A stretch of 64,000 nucleotides of DNA from Verrucomicrobiales bacterium (GTDB lineage Bacteria; Verrucomicrobiota; Verrucomicrobiia; Verrucomicrobiales; DEV007): positions 62,001-126,000 of the forward strand of contig JAKISY010000001.1 of assembly GCA_021648365.1 (NCBI GenBank). The letters are read 5' to 3'. The notes beneath the pieces were generated by a model. The model saw nothing but the letters and a program-made list of their open reading frames with translations, did not search any database and was not told the DNA's origin. Positions 25,862-34,892 of this stretch are shown piece after piece. Position 1 is the stretch's first letter, and every line of letters starts with the position of its first letter. The position numbers were made by a program, and so were the translations under genes.

Positions 25862-28246
25862 TTAAGAGAAATCAAACCCCTGTCGATTAGGTTCGCGGGG
25901 CGACGGTCCTGGGAAGGAGAAATCGAAGTGATCGTCTTTGTTCGCAGAACAGTGAGGGCAGGAGTCGTCGCCGCAGCCAGAGGCTGGGTTTATTTCATGA
26001 CGAAGGTTTTGGTAAATCTTAATAAGTGCGGTCAACAGCTCATCTGTGGTTCGCTGGTTTTCAAAATTCTTGATTGCTTGGTCTAGCTCAGGGGTGAACT
26101 CCTTTTTAACCACCGCGCTGTAAACTTGAAAAAATAAATCGGAAGGGGCTAGTTTTTTCGTTTTCTTTGCAAGAGGTATAGCGAATGGAGTTAAGAATGG
26201 GGCTTTGCCTGCAATCGTATATCCTAAACGTCGTGCTTCCGCGAGATCCTTTTTATCCATATTCTGAATGGCGAGGAGTATATAACGGCTTGCCCAATCA
26301 AGAGTGGTTTTAGATAGGTCTAAATCGTTTGGTTGAAGAAGTAATTGCACCATCTTAGTGGCATCGAAAAAAACAGCATCTTTTTTTGTTGTTTTGATAA
26401 GATCGGCAAGGGGTAGTATTTTGCCTTTGTTGGAACTTGAATGATAAATATAGTCCCAGGACAGTTTGCTATAAAAAGAATACAAGTGGGGTGAAACTCG
26501 GAGTTTGCCATCTCCAGCGGGTAGGTTGGGTGGCTCCAAGTCTTTTTCCGTAGCGGTTAGCTTCCATGCCATGTCGGAGAAGGCGATGCGGAATTCATCC
26601 CAGTAGAATACAGGACCTGCTGTCGATTGAGAATAGCAGGCAAGGCTTTCCAGCACGGGGCGCAGCAGATGAGGCTTGTTGTTTGCTATATGGGTGATGG
26701 CAAATTTCAGATTGGCTTCATAAAGGTCTTGTTGGTTTGAATGATCTAGCGGATCAAGCTTTTCTACTCGTTCAAAGAAGGTGATCGCTTTTTTGAAGGA
26801 TGAGCGTTCTATGCAGCGCCGTCCAGCTATGCGTAAAATTTTTGAGGAATTTGGGAAGCGTCCGCTCATCACATCGAGCAGTTTATTACGTTTACTGTGA
26901 TTTTTTGCTGACTCATACAGCTCCAACAAAAAGAAATGGGGTTCTTCGAATTCGGGATCGCTAGTGATGGCTTTTTTCAAAAGAGAAATCCCCGTGCTAA
27001 AGTCGGGAGGTCGAATATCAAAGAATGAGGGACCCGCCCCTGCCGACGCAATGGATTGTTTTGCCTGTATCAACTGACACATGGATCGGAATCGAGCGGA
27101 GTTGCCAAAAAAGGAGATAAAGCCTTTTTGGTAAACTTTCCACTGTTGGGCTATGATATCCAGCATTTGGGGGTAATCGTCATCACCGTCACCGAAGCTC
27201 GAAAGAAAGGGAGCTGCCATGAAAAACGCTAGTGCTCCAGGTTTCTGATTTGCTGCATAAAAGTGTATACTCGATTCAGTCAGTTGATATTGGTCATTGG
27301 GAGAAAAACCATGCCGTCCGTTGAGGAAGTTTCGGGTTAGGTTTCCCATGAAGTCGGCTTTGAATCCAGGGAAGCCGTTGATTCTACTCAATGATTTATG
27401 GGCGAAGTGGAGATCGTTTTTTTTCCACTGACGATCAGCTTCGAGCAAGTGTCGAAAAATGTCTTTGTGACCTAAAAAGAATCCTAGCTCGATTTGAGCT
27501 TCGGTGTCTTTGCGTGGATCCAGATCGCCTAACATCGCACGGTAGGCATTCGCTTTTCTATTGGGGAGCGATGGTTCGGAGAGACGAGCAAAACATTTTC
27601 GTGCTAAGGTTTTATCACCGCGATGGAATGCGGCGCAACCAGCCAAAAAAGCGCGCCATTCTCTAAAGGGCGATTGGCGGATAATTTTTTTCAATACCAG
27701 ATCGAGATGGATCCAATTCTTCGAACAAAGAGCAGAGATCGCGGCATTGACATCACTTGCCAGCTGGTCTTTTTCCAAAACTAATACATCGGCGGCACGG
27801 GATCGGGCATCGGGATCATACTCGGTTTCAGCTCCAATGATGGTAGCGGCTGCGGTGAGCCGTTTTGACCGGCTTGGGCTGGCGAGTTGGCATTTCTGTT
27901 CCAGTTGAATGAGGTTCGCGCGGTTTGCGGTGGGGATTTTATTGAACTGTGGTAAGTCCTTCAGGATATTACCACATTCTAGGAATAGCCCCTTTTCCTC
28001 AAGTTCATTGGCAAGCAACAGGGACGTTTCGATAAGCTGAGCCTCAAATTTTTCAGGATCTAGGCGATGCAGTCGTTTGTAACCTTCTCTGGCTCGCGAA
28101 AAATTCCCCGCATCCCATGCCTGTTGTGTTAGAGATTCGAGTTGTTTGGGATCGGCCAGAGCTTTTTCCTTAGAGGTATGAGTAACCGCCGCTTTTGCTC
28201 GGGAGCGGCGAGAGTTTTTCGATGATTTTTTCTTTTTGCGTGACAC
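25862..28246 (-). CDS. Large TPR-repeat protein heading the accessory Hsp70 operon
   Basis: 794 residues from a GTG start. The N-terminus is very basic (SRKKKKSSKNSRRSRAK). Most of the protein is helical, with TPR-like repeats (QAWDAGNFSRAREGYKRLHR, ATKMVQLL, SSFKKAITFFERVEKLDPLD). The C-terminus carries a Cys cluster CGDDSCPHC that could bind zinc, then an acidic-aromatic tail. It has no signal peptide, so it is probably cytoplasmic. As first gene of the operon it may scaffold clients for the J-domain/GrpE/Hsp70 set (inference). I do not recognise a named family. Confidence 0.65.
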   Translation of the reverse strand: MSRKKKKSSKNSRRSRAKAAVTHTSKEKALADPKQLESLTQQAWDAGNFSRAREGYKRLHRLDPEKFEAQLIETSLLLANELEEKGLFLECGNILKDLPQFNKIPTANRANLIQLEQKCQLASPSRSKRLTAAATIIGAETEYDPDARSRAADVLVLEKDQLASDVNAAISALCSKNWIHLDLVLKKIIRQSPFREWRAFLAGCAAFHRGDKTLARKCFARLSEPSLPNRKANAYRAMLGDLDPRKDTEAQIELGFFLGHKDIFRHLLEADRQWKKNDLHFAHKSLSRINGFPGFKADFMGNLTRNFLNGRHGFSPNDQYQLTESSIHFYAANQKPGALAFFMAAPFLSSFGDGDDDYPQMLDIIAQQWKVYQKGFISFFGNSARFRSMCQLIQAKQSIASAGAGPSFFDIRPPDFSTGISLLKKAITSDPEFEEPHFFLLELYESAKNHSKRNKLLDVMSGRFPNSSKILRIAGRRCIERSSFKKAITFFERVEKLDPLDHSNQQDLYEANLKFAITHIANNKPHLLRPVLESLACYSQSTAGPVFYWDEFRIAFSDMAWKLTATEKDLEPPNLPAGDGKLRVSPHLYSFYSKLSWDYIYHSSSNKGKILPLADLIKTTKKDAVFFDATKMVQLLLQPNDLDLSKTTLDWASRYILLAIQNMDKKDLAEARRLGYTIAGKAPFLTPFAIPLAKKTKKLAPSDLFFQVYSAVVKKEFTPELDQAIKNFENQRTTDELLTALIKIYQNLRHEINPASGCGDDSCPHCSANKDDHFDFSFPGPSPREPNRQGFDFS

Positions 28247-28330
28247 ACTAGAAAGCTATAGCGACCTGTAAGGATGCGGCAACACGAAAATGGATTCTCC
28301 TCGCATTTTTTTGGCAAAGGTGGGTGCTGC

Positions 28331-28684
28331 TTAATTCTCGCACACTTTGATCCGTCCGACAAAAATCATGCCTGTTGCTACCAGTAAACCGGAAGCGATC
28401 TGTAGGTAAATATTATTCAGTAAGAATAAGGTCGAGTAGCTACCAAATAATCCCATAGTGGTCAGGGCAATGACCTTTGATCTCAGAGTCATGCAGCGAT
28501 GCTCTTCCCAATTGCGGATGGATGGTCCAAAGATTGGGTGGTCTAATAACCACTGATGACGTTTTTTTGACGACTTAGCAAAACAGGCTGCGGCTAATAT
28601 GAGGAAGGGAGTAGTCGGCAGCACGGGCAGAAAAACGCCGAGAGCGGCGAGTGCTACAAACAGAAATCCCAAAGATAGATACAT
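28331..28684 (-). CDS. DUF454 (YbaN-like) inner-membrane protein
   Basis: 117 residues with the conserved DUF454 N-terminus: GVFLPVLPTTPFLILAAACFAKSS, then HPIFGPSIRNWEEHR. Three to four membrane helices are predicted (about 2-32, 74-95 and 97-113). YbaN-family proteins have no established function. The gene lies 85 bp beyond the start of the Hsp70 operon on the same strand. Confidence 0.85.
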   Translation of the reverse strand: MYLSLGFLFVALAALGVFLPVLPTTPFLILAAACFAKSSKKRHQWLLDHPIFGPSIRNWEEHRCMTLRSKVIALTTMGLFGSYSTLFLLNNIYLQIASGLLVATGMIFVGRIKVCEN

Positions 28685-28909
28685 GGAGGATATCTAAGCT
28701 AGAAAAACGGCTATAGAGAATTATTTTTTGGTTTTGCATCAGCTCTACGGAGATGGCACAGTGTTTCGCCTCGACCTCCCACTGGGTTCTGCTCATCGCA
28801 TTGGGGCTAAACTAATCCCGCGTCCGCGGGTGCAGATAGGCGGAGCCAATAGTTACATTTTGACAATTCAGCGATATAAAGAGAGACTTAAGTTAACCGT
28901 TACGAAATA

Positions 28910-29971
28910 TTGGAAGCCAACACGCTGTACACGAATTTTCCAGAGCATCGACAGGTGCGACGCTATCGGCATTTAATCAAAGCCCTTCTGTGCTCGGTGG
29001 TGATTCATGTGCTTGCCCTAGTTGCGATGGCACTGATTTTGGCACCTGGATTGGATACCGAGGCGGCGGTGATATCACGAGCTACTTGGGTTGCGGAGCA
29101 TCCATATTGGTGGCGCTTGGGGTGGTTGCCTTGGCAGTTGACGGCGCTTTCTGATTTATGGGTGAGTGCTGCGTTACTCGCTTATTTGTGGTCTGTGCCA
29201 GGTCGCCCAGGATTCGCGTATGCTTGTTTTGGGATGTTCTGGGTGATCGTAGCTGTGATTCCCGATCAGTGTGGTGAAGCTGTATTTGTGAGTCACTTTG
29301 TGACTTTGGCTAAATCCACTGCGGAAGGTGATACGGCGCTTTCAACTTACTTGAAGGTTGAATCCTGGGGGCTTAGGGTGACTGGCGTTTGGGGGGCGGG
29401 AGCTTATGTGTTGATGTCGATGGGGTGGTTTATGGCGTCTTTAAAAAGCGCTGGAGGAGTTAGGATGCATCGATTTTTTGCGGTGATCGCGCTAGTCACG
29501 GTAGGATTGTTTTCGCTTGCGGCGGGATTGACTTGGTATGCCACTTCACATGCTCAAGTGGAGCAAGGATACCCTTTGTTTGCTTATGTGTATAGGCTGA
29601 ACGCGCTAGCCTTTCCGTTGCTTTTATTGGTTATGATGGGGATGATTTGTGTTCTGGCTTGGGGGCACTATCATCGCTTGCCTGCGGTTGATACGAAACG
29701 GCATCGGCTTGGTTTTCCAAATGAGGGGCGTTTGCTTCGTTATTTTTCGTCCTATATCGCAGGCTTACGAGATTGCTTGCGATGGTTGCCGTCACCGCAT
29801 TTGTGTAGTGATATTAGTGATGTGGGCATTTACCCCGAAGTGAAGCAGGCACGATTTCATACAGAAAATGGGAAGGATCTCAGTAGGGCTGTTCTCAAGG
29901 TCTTGAAGCGCTACGGATACACGACAAAAAAAGTAATATTTACCTGCAAACCTTTGAACAAGATGATTTGA
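28910..29971 (+). CDS. Polytopic membrane protein with a fused phosphodiesterase tail
   Basis: 353 residues. Residues 1-265 form a membrane protein with about six helices (IHVLALVAMALILAPG; LWVSAALLAYLWSV; FGMFWVIVAVIPD; RMHRFFAVIALVTVGLFSLAAG; NALAFPLLLLVMMGMICVL). I do not recognise the family. From residue 304 onward the protein reads VGIYPEVKQARF and GKDLSRAVLKVLKRYGY, which is the middle of a GlpQ-type glycerophosphodiester phosphodiesterase. The frame then runs off at an A7 tract (29926-29932). The gene therefore looks like a deletion fusion and may be non-functional at its 3' end. Whether the membrane part still works is unknown. Confidence 0.5.
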   Translation: MEANTLYTNFPEHRQVRRYRHLIKALLCSVVIHVLALVAMALILAPGLDTEAAVISRATWVAEHPYWWRLGWLPWQLTALSDLWVSAALLAYLWSVPGRPGFAYACFGMFWVIVAVIPDQCGEAVFVSHFVTLAKSTAEGDTALSTYLKVESWGLRVTGVWGAGAYVLMSMGWFMASLKSAGGVRMHRFFAVIALVTVGLFSLAAGLTWYATSHAQVEQGYPLFAYVYRLNALAFPLLLLVMMGMICVLAWGHYHRLPAVDTKRHRLGFPNEGRLLRYFSSYIAGLRDCLRWLPSPHLCSDISDVGIYPEVKQARFHTENGKDLSRAVLKVLKRYGYTTKKVIFTCKPLNKMI

Positions 29972-30360
29972 AACGCATCCATGATGTTCTTTTTCCTGAG
30001 CTGGGGATGGAAGTGAAATTGATCCAGCTAATGGGTGGTGGTAAAGAATTTGATTGGATGAAAAATCCAGCAGGAATGGTTGAACTTGCCAAACGTGCGG
30101 ATGGAATTGGCCCAGGGATGAATATGGTTGTTCTCAAGGGGTCAAAGGTTGGTGATCTCAAAATTTCCAATTTGGTGAAAGATGCTCATGCGGCTGGATT
30201 GAAAGTTCATCCTTACACATTAAGGAAGGATGGAAAATCGTTGCCTGAATATGCAAAGGACTTTGATGATCTGGTGGATATTTTTTATCGACAGATTGGT
30301 GTGGATGGAGCCTTCACTGATTTTCCAGACTTGGTTGTAAAGGCTCTTAGCAAAGAATGA
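29819..30360 (+). pseudogene. 3' remnant of a GlpQ-type glycerophosphodiester phosphodiesterase, frameshifted
   Basis: Reading across two frames gives the last roughly 165 residues of periplasmic GlpQ: VGIYPEVK, KVLKRYGY, then (after a shift at the A7 run near 29930) YLQTFEQDDLKRIHDVLFP, GMEVKLIQLMG, ADGIGPGMNMVV, VHPYTLRKDG and GAFTDFPDLVVKAL to a stop at 30360. The N-terminal half, with the catalytic His and metal ligands, is absent and replaced in frame by an unrelated membrane protein. The remnant cannot be an active diesterase. The A7 tract could be a sequencing indel, but the missing N-terminus cannot be explained that way. Confidence 0.75.
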
Positions 30361-30589
30361 GTTGAGGCGTTTTTTGAAAAGCTGGGCTGATTCAATGCGC
30401 TAGAGAACGTTTTTATTGCTCTACAATACCGAGCAGATTCGCTTTCCATGATACTTGTTGTTTGCTACTGCCATTTGTTTGATCGCCGGACCAAGCTCAC
30501 TGGAGCGTAAGCGGAAACGAACTTATGCAAAACTTAAGCATCTATGCAAATCGGCTTGCGAGAGCTAGAGAGTTTGGGTAGTGTGAAGC

Positions 30590-31438
30590 GTGTCAGAATC
30601 CAAAATAAAACAACAGCCGCCTTCGATTTCTATTGGGGATCTTGAATTGGGGGGCAAGCAGTTGGTCTATACTCTAGGCCCCTGCGTGATCGAGTCCGAG
30701 GAGTTTGTTTGGTCGATGGCTCGAGATTTGAAAGAACTGACAGAATCCATGGGGACAGGTTTTGTCTTCAAAGCATCGTTCGACAAAGCTAATCGCAGCT
30801 CAGTGGACTCCTTCCGAGGTATGGATTGCCGCACAGGTTGTCAGATTTTGGGAGAGATTGGGAAAGATCTGAGTGTGCCCGTGACCACCGATATCCACTT
30901 ACCCGAGCAGGCAGCCATCGCCGCCGAATACATCGACGTGCTACAGATCCCCGCGTTTTTGTGTCGCCAAACCGATTTGATTCAAGCTGCGGCTGAAACT
31001 GGGAGAGTCGTCGGAGTAAAAAAAGGACAATTTTTGGCACCATGGGACATGGTGAATATTGCGGATAAGCTGAATCACTTCGGCTGTGAGCAGTTCTTTT
31101 TTATCGAAAGAGGCACCAGTTTTGGTTACAATAATTTGGTAGCAGACATGCGATCCGTGGTTTGGATGCGAGAACAGGGAGTGCCCGTGGTATTTGACGC
31201 TACACACTCCGTGCAGCGCCCTGGTGGACTAGGGGGCACTAGTGGTGGTGATGGAGTTTTGGCCCCCGTATTGGCTGGAGCCGCAGTGGCATCTGGGTGT
31301 GACGGAGTTTTTATGGAGACTCATCCTGATCCTAGTCAAGCATTGTCAGATGGCCCTAACCAAGTGCCCTTGAGAGAGTTGAAAGGTGTCTTGCAGAAAT
31401 TACAACGAATTCGCCAAGCGGTGACGCTTGAGAACTAG
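30590..31438 (+). CDS. kdsA: 3-deoxy-8-phosphooctulonate (KDO-8-P) synthase
   Basis: 282 residues, the normal KdsA length. It condenses PEP with arabinose 5-phosphate to form KDO-8-P, the first committed step of the inner-core sugar of LPS. The family motifs GPCVIES, FKASFDKANRSS, TDIHLPEQA, FLCRQTDL, VKKGQFLAPWDM and FDATHSVQRPGG are visible. The start is a GTG at 30590. It opens the run kdsA-lptC-lptA-lptB, so LPS core synthesis and LPS transport are likely co-expressed. Confidence 0.95.
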   Translation: MSESKIKQQPPSISIGDLELGGKQLVYTLGPCVIESEEFVWSMARDLKELTESMGTGFVFKASFDKANRSSVDSFRGMDCRTGCQILGEIGKDLSVPVTTDIHLPEQAAIAAEYIDVLQIPAFLCRQTDLIQAAAETGRVVGVKKGQFLAPWDMVNIADKLNHFGCEQFFFIERGTSFGYNNLVADMRSVVWMREQGVPVVFDATHSVQRPGGLGGTSGGDGVLAPVLAGAAVASGCDGVFMETHPDPSQALSDGPNQVPLRELKGVLQKLQRIRQAVTLEN

Positions 31439-31448
31439 AGAGAAGACC

Positions 31449-32099
31449 GTGAAGACGATAAATCGCATAGCTTTAAACTGGGTTCTGATCACGGCAGTGG
31501 CGACATGGGCTTCGACGATACCAGGGCTGATGGCTCAGGATCGACCTGCTATCGCGCGACCGAGTTCGACTAAAAGCAGTAAAGCCATCAAGAAGAAGGC
31601 CGCAGCGAAGCCCGCAGCTAAGTCAAGTGACAAGACTGCAGGAGAGGAGAAGCCTAAAGGGGCAGGAGTGGATATAGGGAAGATTTTGCCAAAAGGTCGC
31701 AGTTTGCGAGGAGTGAAATTGCCAAGTTATTCGGGGGATCGCTTGAGTTCGTTGATGACGGCTACGACGATGAAACGATTAGATGACAAGCATCTTGATA
31801 TGCAGGACCTGCGTATCATCATGTATGCAAAACCGGGAGAGGCAGATACTTTGATCTCGACCGATCGTGGGATTTATAATTTAGAAAAAGAGGAGATCAC
31901 CAGCGATACAAGAACACGGATTGAGCAGGAGGGAGTCTTTGATTTAGAAGGGGATAACATGATTTTTGACGCGGTTACGCAAAAAGGGAAGATGACAGGT
32001 GACGTAAAAATGTTACTTTATAGTATGGCTGATGGTTTGATGCCGAATGGAGCGAAGGACAAATTGAGTAAGGGGAAAGAAAATAAGGGAGGAAAATGA
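31449..32099 (+). CDS. lptC: LptC-like LPS-transport protein
   Basis: 216 residues from a GTG at 31449, chosen because AGAGAGAAGA precedes it; a TTG at 31428 would overlap kdsA. The N-terminal hydrophobic stretch (IALNWVLITAVATWASTIPG) is an anchor or signal. A Lys/Ala-rich linker follows (about 35-80). The C-terminal domain resembles the LptC/LptA beta-jellyroll: IIMYAKPGEADTLISTDRG, YNLEKEEITSD and KGKMTGDVKMLLY. LptC carries LPS from the LptBFG pump to LptA. It overlaps the next gene by ATGA. The lptC assignment rests on fold pattern and position. Confidence 0.7.
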   Translation: MKTINRIALNWVLITAVATWASTIPGLMAQDRPAIARPSSTKSSKAIKKKAAAKPAAKSSDKTAGEEKPKGAGVDIGKILPKGRSLRGVKLPSYSGDRLSSLMTATTMKRLDDKHLDMQDLRIIMYAKPGEADTLISTDRGIYNLEKEEITSDTRTRIEQEGVFDLEGDNMIFDAVTQKGKMTGDVKMLLYSMADGLMPNGAKDKLSKGKENKGGK

Positions 32100-33313
32100 A
32101 AATACAGACTTGGAAAACAATTTGTGTGGCAGTGGTGATAGGGATCGGTGCTGCAGTGTGGATGCCTGCAACTTCGGAGAGTGCTGAGCCGCAAAACTTC
32201 AGGCTCAGAGATTTGTTTAAAAATAAACAAAAAAAGAGTAAACCTGCCGCTAAAACTACTGAAAAAGCAGCGCCTGCCAAACAAGAACCCGCTAAAACAA
32301 CAGCGAAGGTGCCAGTGGCAAAACCTAAGTCAACGACGACATCAAAAAAAGAAATGTCCACTTCGGATCGCTTCAAATCTTTATCGAGCCAACTTGATAA
32401 AGTTGGCGATGATCCCGACGCATTGTTGCGTAATGCGCGTGAGCAGTTTCAAAAGATGAAGGGGAAAGAGTCTTCTAAGGCTAAGAAGGTGAGTCCTGCG
32501 GATAAAGCGAAACTGGCTGCTGATAGCAAAAAAGCAGCCAAATCGAGCGGGAAACAGAAGCCCATTGCTACGGCACCTGCTCCGGCTAAAGAGAAAAAAG
32601 TGGTGACAGCAGGAGTTGCTACACCTGCAACACGAGTGGCTGATCCGTCGAGACCTCCTTCGTTAGTGCCTGTGACGACACTGGCAGCGGCTAGCGTGAT
32701 CACCTCGCGACAGGTGCCTGCGGAGAATTTGCAAAGCTCCTTATCTGTCAGCGATGTGCCAGCTCCTAAAGCCTTGGTAGCCCAAAAGCAAAAAAAGAAG
32801 AAAAAATCAGCACCGGGAGTGATGGAGATCACCTCCGATGAAGTGGAGATGGACAGTGAAAAAAACACCACCACCTTTATTGGCAATGTGGATCTCAAAC
32901 ATCCGACGTTTAATTTAAAAAGCGATCGCTTAGTGATTTACATGCACGAAGAAGGCACGGAATCCGAAGCACCGTTCAAGTTGGCTGTTGCTACAGGCGC
33001 TCGAGTGATTGTAGAGCGAGTGAATGAGAAAGGTGCCAAGGATGTTGGGCAATCACGTAAAGTGGTCTATGACGGCTTGACTGGTGATTTGGTGCTTAGC
33101 GGCGGCCCCCCGCAACTACAAAGTGGGGCTAGTTTGGTGAAAACTAATTCCCAAGATGCTACGATTACTCTGAAGAAAGATGGAAATCACAAGGTGCAAG
33201 ATAAAGGGTCGGGAGCGAAGATCATTATCCCTGTAGCTAAAAAAGGTGGCAAAGGCGGAAAAGGTCCCAACCTCATGCCTAGTAAATTAGGTGATATTTC
33301 TAATCGCAAATGA
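32096..33313 (+). CDS. lptA: LptA/OstA-domain LPS-transport protein with long basic linker
   Basis: 405 residues, more than twice the usual LptA length. The signal peptide is at 1-30 (TICVAVVIGIGAAVW). Residues about 40-235 are Lys/Ala/Pro-rich low complexity. The conserved OstA jellyroll begins near 240: GVMEITSDEVEMDSEKNTT, FIGNVDLKHP, LKSDRLVIYM and GASLVKTNSQDATI. LptA bridges the periplasm for LPS passage. Its position after lptC and before lptB supports the call. The long linker may span peptidoglycan or bind it (inference). Confidence 0.75.
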   Translation: MKIQTWKTICVAVVIGIGAAVWMPATSESAEPQNFRLRDLFKNKQKKSKPAAKTTEKAAPAKQEPAKTTAKVPVAKPKSTTTSKKEMSTSDRFKSLSSQLDKVGDDPDALLRNAREQFQKMKGKESSKAKKVSPADKAKLAADSKKAAKSSGKQKPIATAPAPAKEKKVVTAGVATPATRVADPSRPPSLVPVTTLAAASVITSRQVPAENLQSSLSVSDVPAPKALVAQKQKKKKKSAPGVMEITSDEVEMDSEKNTTTFIGNVDLKHPTFNLKSDRLVIYMHEEGTESEAPFKLAVATGARVIVERVNEKGAKDVGQSRKVVYDGLTGDLVLSGGPPQLQSGASLVKTNSQDATITLKKDGNHKVQDKGSGAKIIIPVAKKGGKGGKGPNLMPSKLGDISNRK

Positions 33314-33350
33314 TTGTAATTTGAAAAGATTTCTGATAGATTAAAAGTAG

Positions 33351-34166
33351 ATGATGAATACCGCTTCAGAGCTCTCGCAAGCTCCTATGAATGAGAACCT
33401 CGCTAGTTCTCAAGTGAGTCCTACCCCTCGCGCGAATGGTCGTGAAGTGTTGATGCATACTAAGGGGTTGGTGAAAATCTATGATGGTCGTGCGGTGGTC
33501 GATCAAGTAGATATCCATGTGGGCAAAGGGGAGATTGTTGGATTGTTGGGACCTAACGGGGCGGGTAAGACCACCACTTTTTACATGATCGTCGGTTTGG
33601 TGCCGCCTAATGCTGGGCAAGTGGTCTTTAATGAACTCGATGTGACCAATGATCCGATGTATCTTCGCGCACGAGTGGGCATGGGCTACTTGCCGCAAGA
33701 AGAATCGATCTTTCGTAAATTGACGGTGGAGCAAAACATCATGGCGATTCTGGAGACGCAGGATTTTACTAAAGGAGAGCAGAAAGAGCGTTGTTATAGT
33801 TTGATGCAGCAGTTCGGTATAGAAAATTTGGCGAAGAATGTGGCTTTGACTTTGAGTGGAGGAGAGAAGCGGCGCTTGACGATTGCTCGGTCACTCGTCA
33901 CGGAACCTCGCTTGTTGATGTTGGATGAGCCATTTTCTGGAGTGGATCCTATTGCTGTGGGAGAGATTCAGGATATCATCGTGCAGCTCAGAGAGAGCGG
34001 ATTGGCGATTTTGATAACCGATCACAATGTGCGAGAAACCTTACATATTGTGGATCGAGCCTACCTTTTGTGCGAAGGTAAGGTGCTACGCGAAGGGGGG
34101 AGAGATTTTTTGATTAACGACCCTGTGAGTCGCGAGCTTTACCTAGGTGATCACTTCAGTATGTGA
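33351..34166 (+). CDS. lptB: LPS export ABC transporter ATPase
   Basis: 271 residues, slightly long because of a 35-residue polar N-terminal extension. It has Walker A GPNGAGKTT, the Q-loop region LPQEESIFRKLTVEQN, signature LSGGEKRR, Walker B LLMLDEPFSGVDP and the switch His in ITDHNVRET, all in LptB order. LptB powers extraction of LPS by LptFG; lptF and lptG are not in the window. The upstream lptC and lptA genes support the assignment over other ABC ATPases. Confidence 0.93.
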   Translation: MMNTASELSQAPMNENLASSQVSPTPRANGREVLMHTKGLVKIYDGRAVVDQVDIHVGKGEIVGLLGPNGAGKTTTFYMIVGLVPPNAGQVVFNELDVTNDPMYLRARVGMGYLPQEESIFRKLTVEQNIMAILETQDFTKGEQKERCYSLMQQFGIENLAKNVALTLSGGEKRRLTIARSLVTEPRLLMLDEPFSGVDPIAVGEIQDIIVQLRESGLAILITDHNVRETLHIVDRAYLLCEGKVLREGGRDFLINDPVSRELYLGDHFSM

Positions 34167-34237
34167 ATGATTGAATTGAAAGAGACTAAAATTTTGTTAA
34201 ACACTTTTATTAACCCATAACCCATAAATAGAAAAAC

Positions 34238-34816
34238 ATGCAGGTACAAAATGTAAACCTACCTATCACCGTAACTGGACGTCACGTAACCGTCACAGAA
34301 GCGATGCGAACCCACGCGCACAAAAAAGTCGAGGGCTTGCACCTTGATTACCCTAAGATCATCGAAGCGAAGGTCATTCTGGATGTGCAGAAAAATCGCC
34401 AGAAAGCTGAGGTGATTTTACATTGTGCTAATCATATCACGATTGAGGCGGACACGGAGACGGGGGACATGTATGCGTCGATTGATGAAACCTTGAGTAA
34501 AATCGCTCGTCGGATGAGGAAATACAAAACGAGGATGCTGAAATCTCATCGTCCCCGCAAACAGAGTGTTCGTCATTTGGAGGAACGTATCTTTGCCGCA
34601 GAAATGCCAGAAGATCACCAGGATCCAGTGAAACCGGTGATCGTGCATAAGGATAACTACCGTATTCGTCCGATGTTCGAAGATGATGCTATCATGGAAA
34701 TGGAATTGAGCGAACGCTCGTTCATTGTTTTTCAAAATGCAGAAAACGATAAGCTGAGCGTGCTCTACCGTCGCAAGGATGGAGATTATGGTATGATTGA
34801 GCCAGCAATGGTTTAA
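34238..34816 (+). CDS. hpf: Ribosome hibernation promoting factor, long form
   Basis: 192 residues, the size of long-form HPF. The N-terminal domain (about 5-105) is the S30AE fold: ITVTGRHVTVTEAMR, KKVEGL, VILHCANH and DMYASIDETLSKIARRMRKYK. The C-terminal domain (about 135-190) is the dimerisation tail (IVFQNAENDKLSVLYRRKDGDYGMIEP). Long HPF pairs 70S ribosomes into 100S dimers in stationary phase. It follows lptB, where proteobacteria carry rpoN then hpf; rpoN is absent here. Confidence 0.92.
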   Translation: MQVQNVNLPITVTGRHVTVTEAMRTHAHKKVEGLHLDYPKIIEAKVILDVQKNRQKAEVILHCANHITIEADTETGDMYASIDETLSKIARRMRKYKTRMLKSHRPRKQSVRHLEERIFAAEMPEDHQDPVKPVIVHKDNYRIRPMFEDDAIMEMELSERSFIVFQNAENDKLSVLYRRKDGDYGMIEPAMV

Positions 34817-34838
34817 AATTCTTTATTATTATCTCGAC

Positions 34839-34868
34839 CGAAGAGGATGCCGTAAAGTATCCTCTTCG
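34839..34868 (+). terminator. Hairpin between hpf and hprK
   Basis: A perfect 10-bp inverted repeat (CGAAGAGGAT / ATCCTCTTCG, 10-base loop) follows the hpf stop codon by 22 bp. It is followed by only a weak T-rich stretch, so it may be a partial terminator or an mRNA stability element ahead of hprK. Confidence 0.6.
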
Positions 34869-34892
34869 CTGTATTAACCCCTAAGCTGAATT

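Noticed and set aside
30361..30589. Possible riboswitch or small RNA upstream of kdsA
   Set aside because: I found no strong stem series, no terminator-antiterminator pair and no conserved aptamer sequence by eye.
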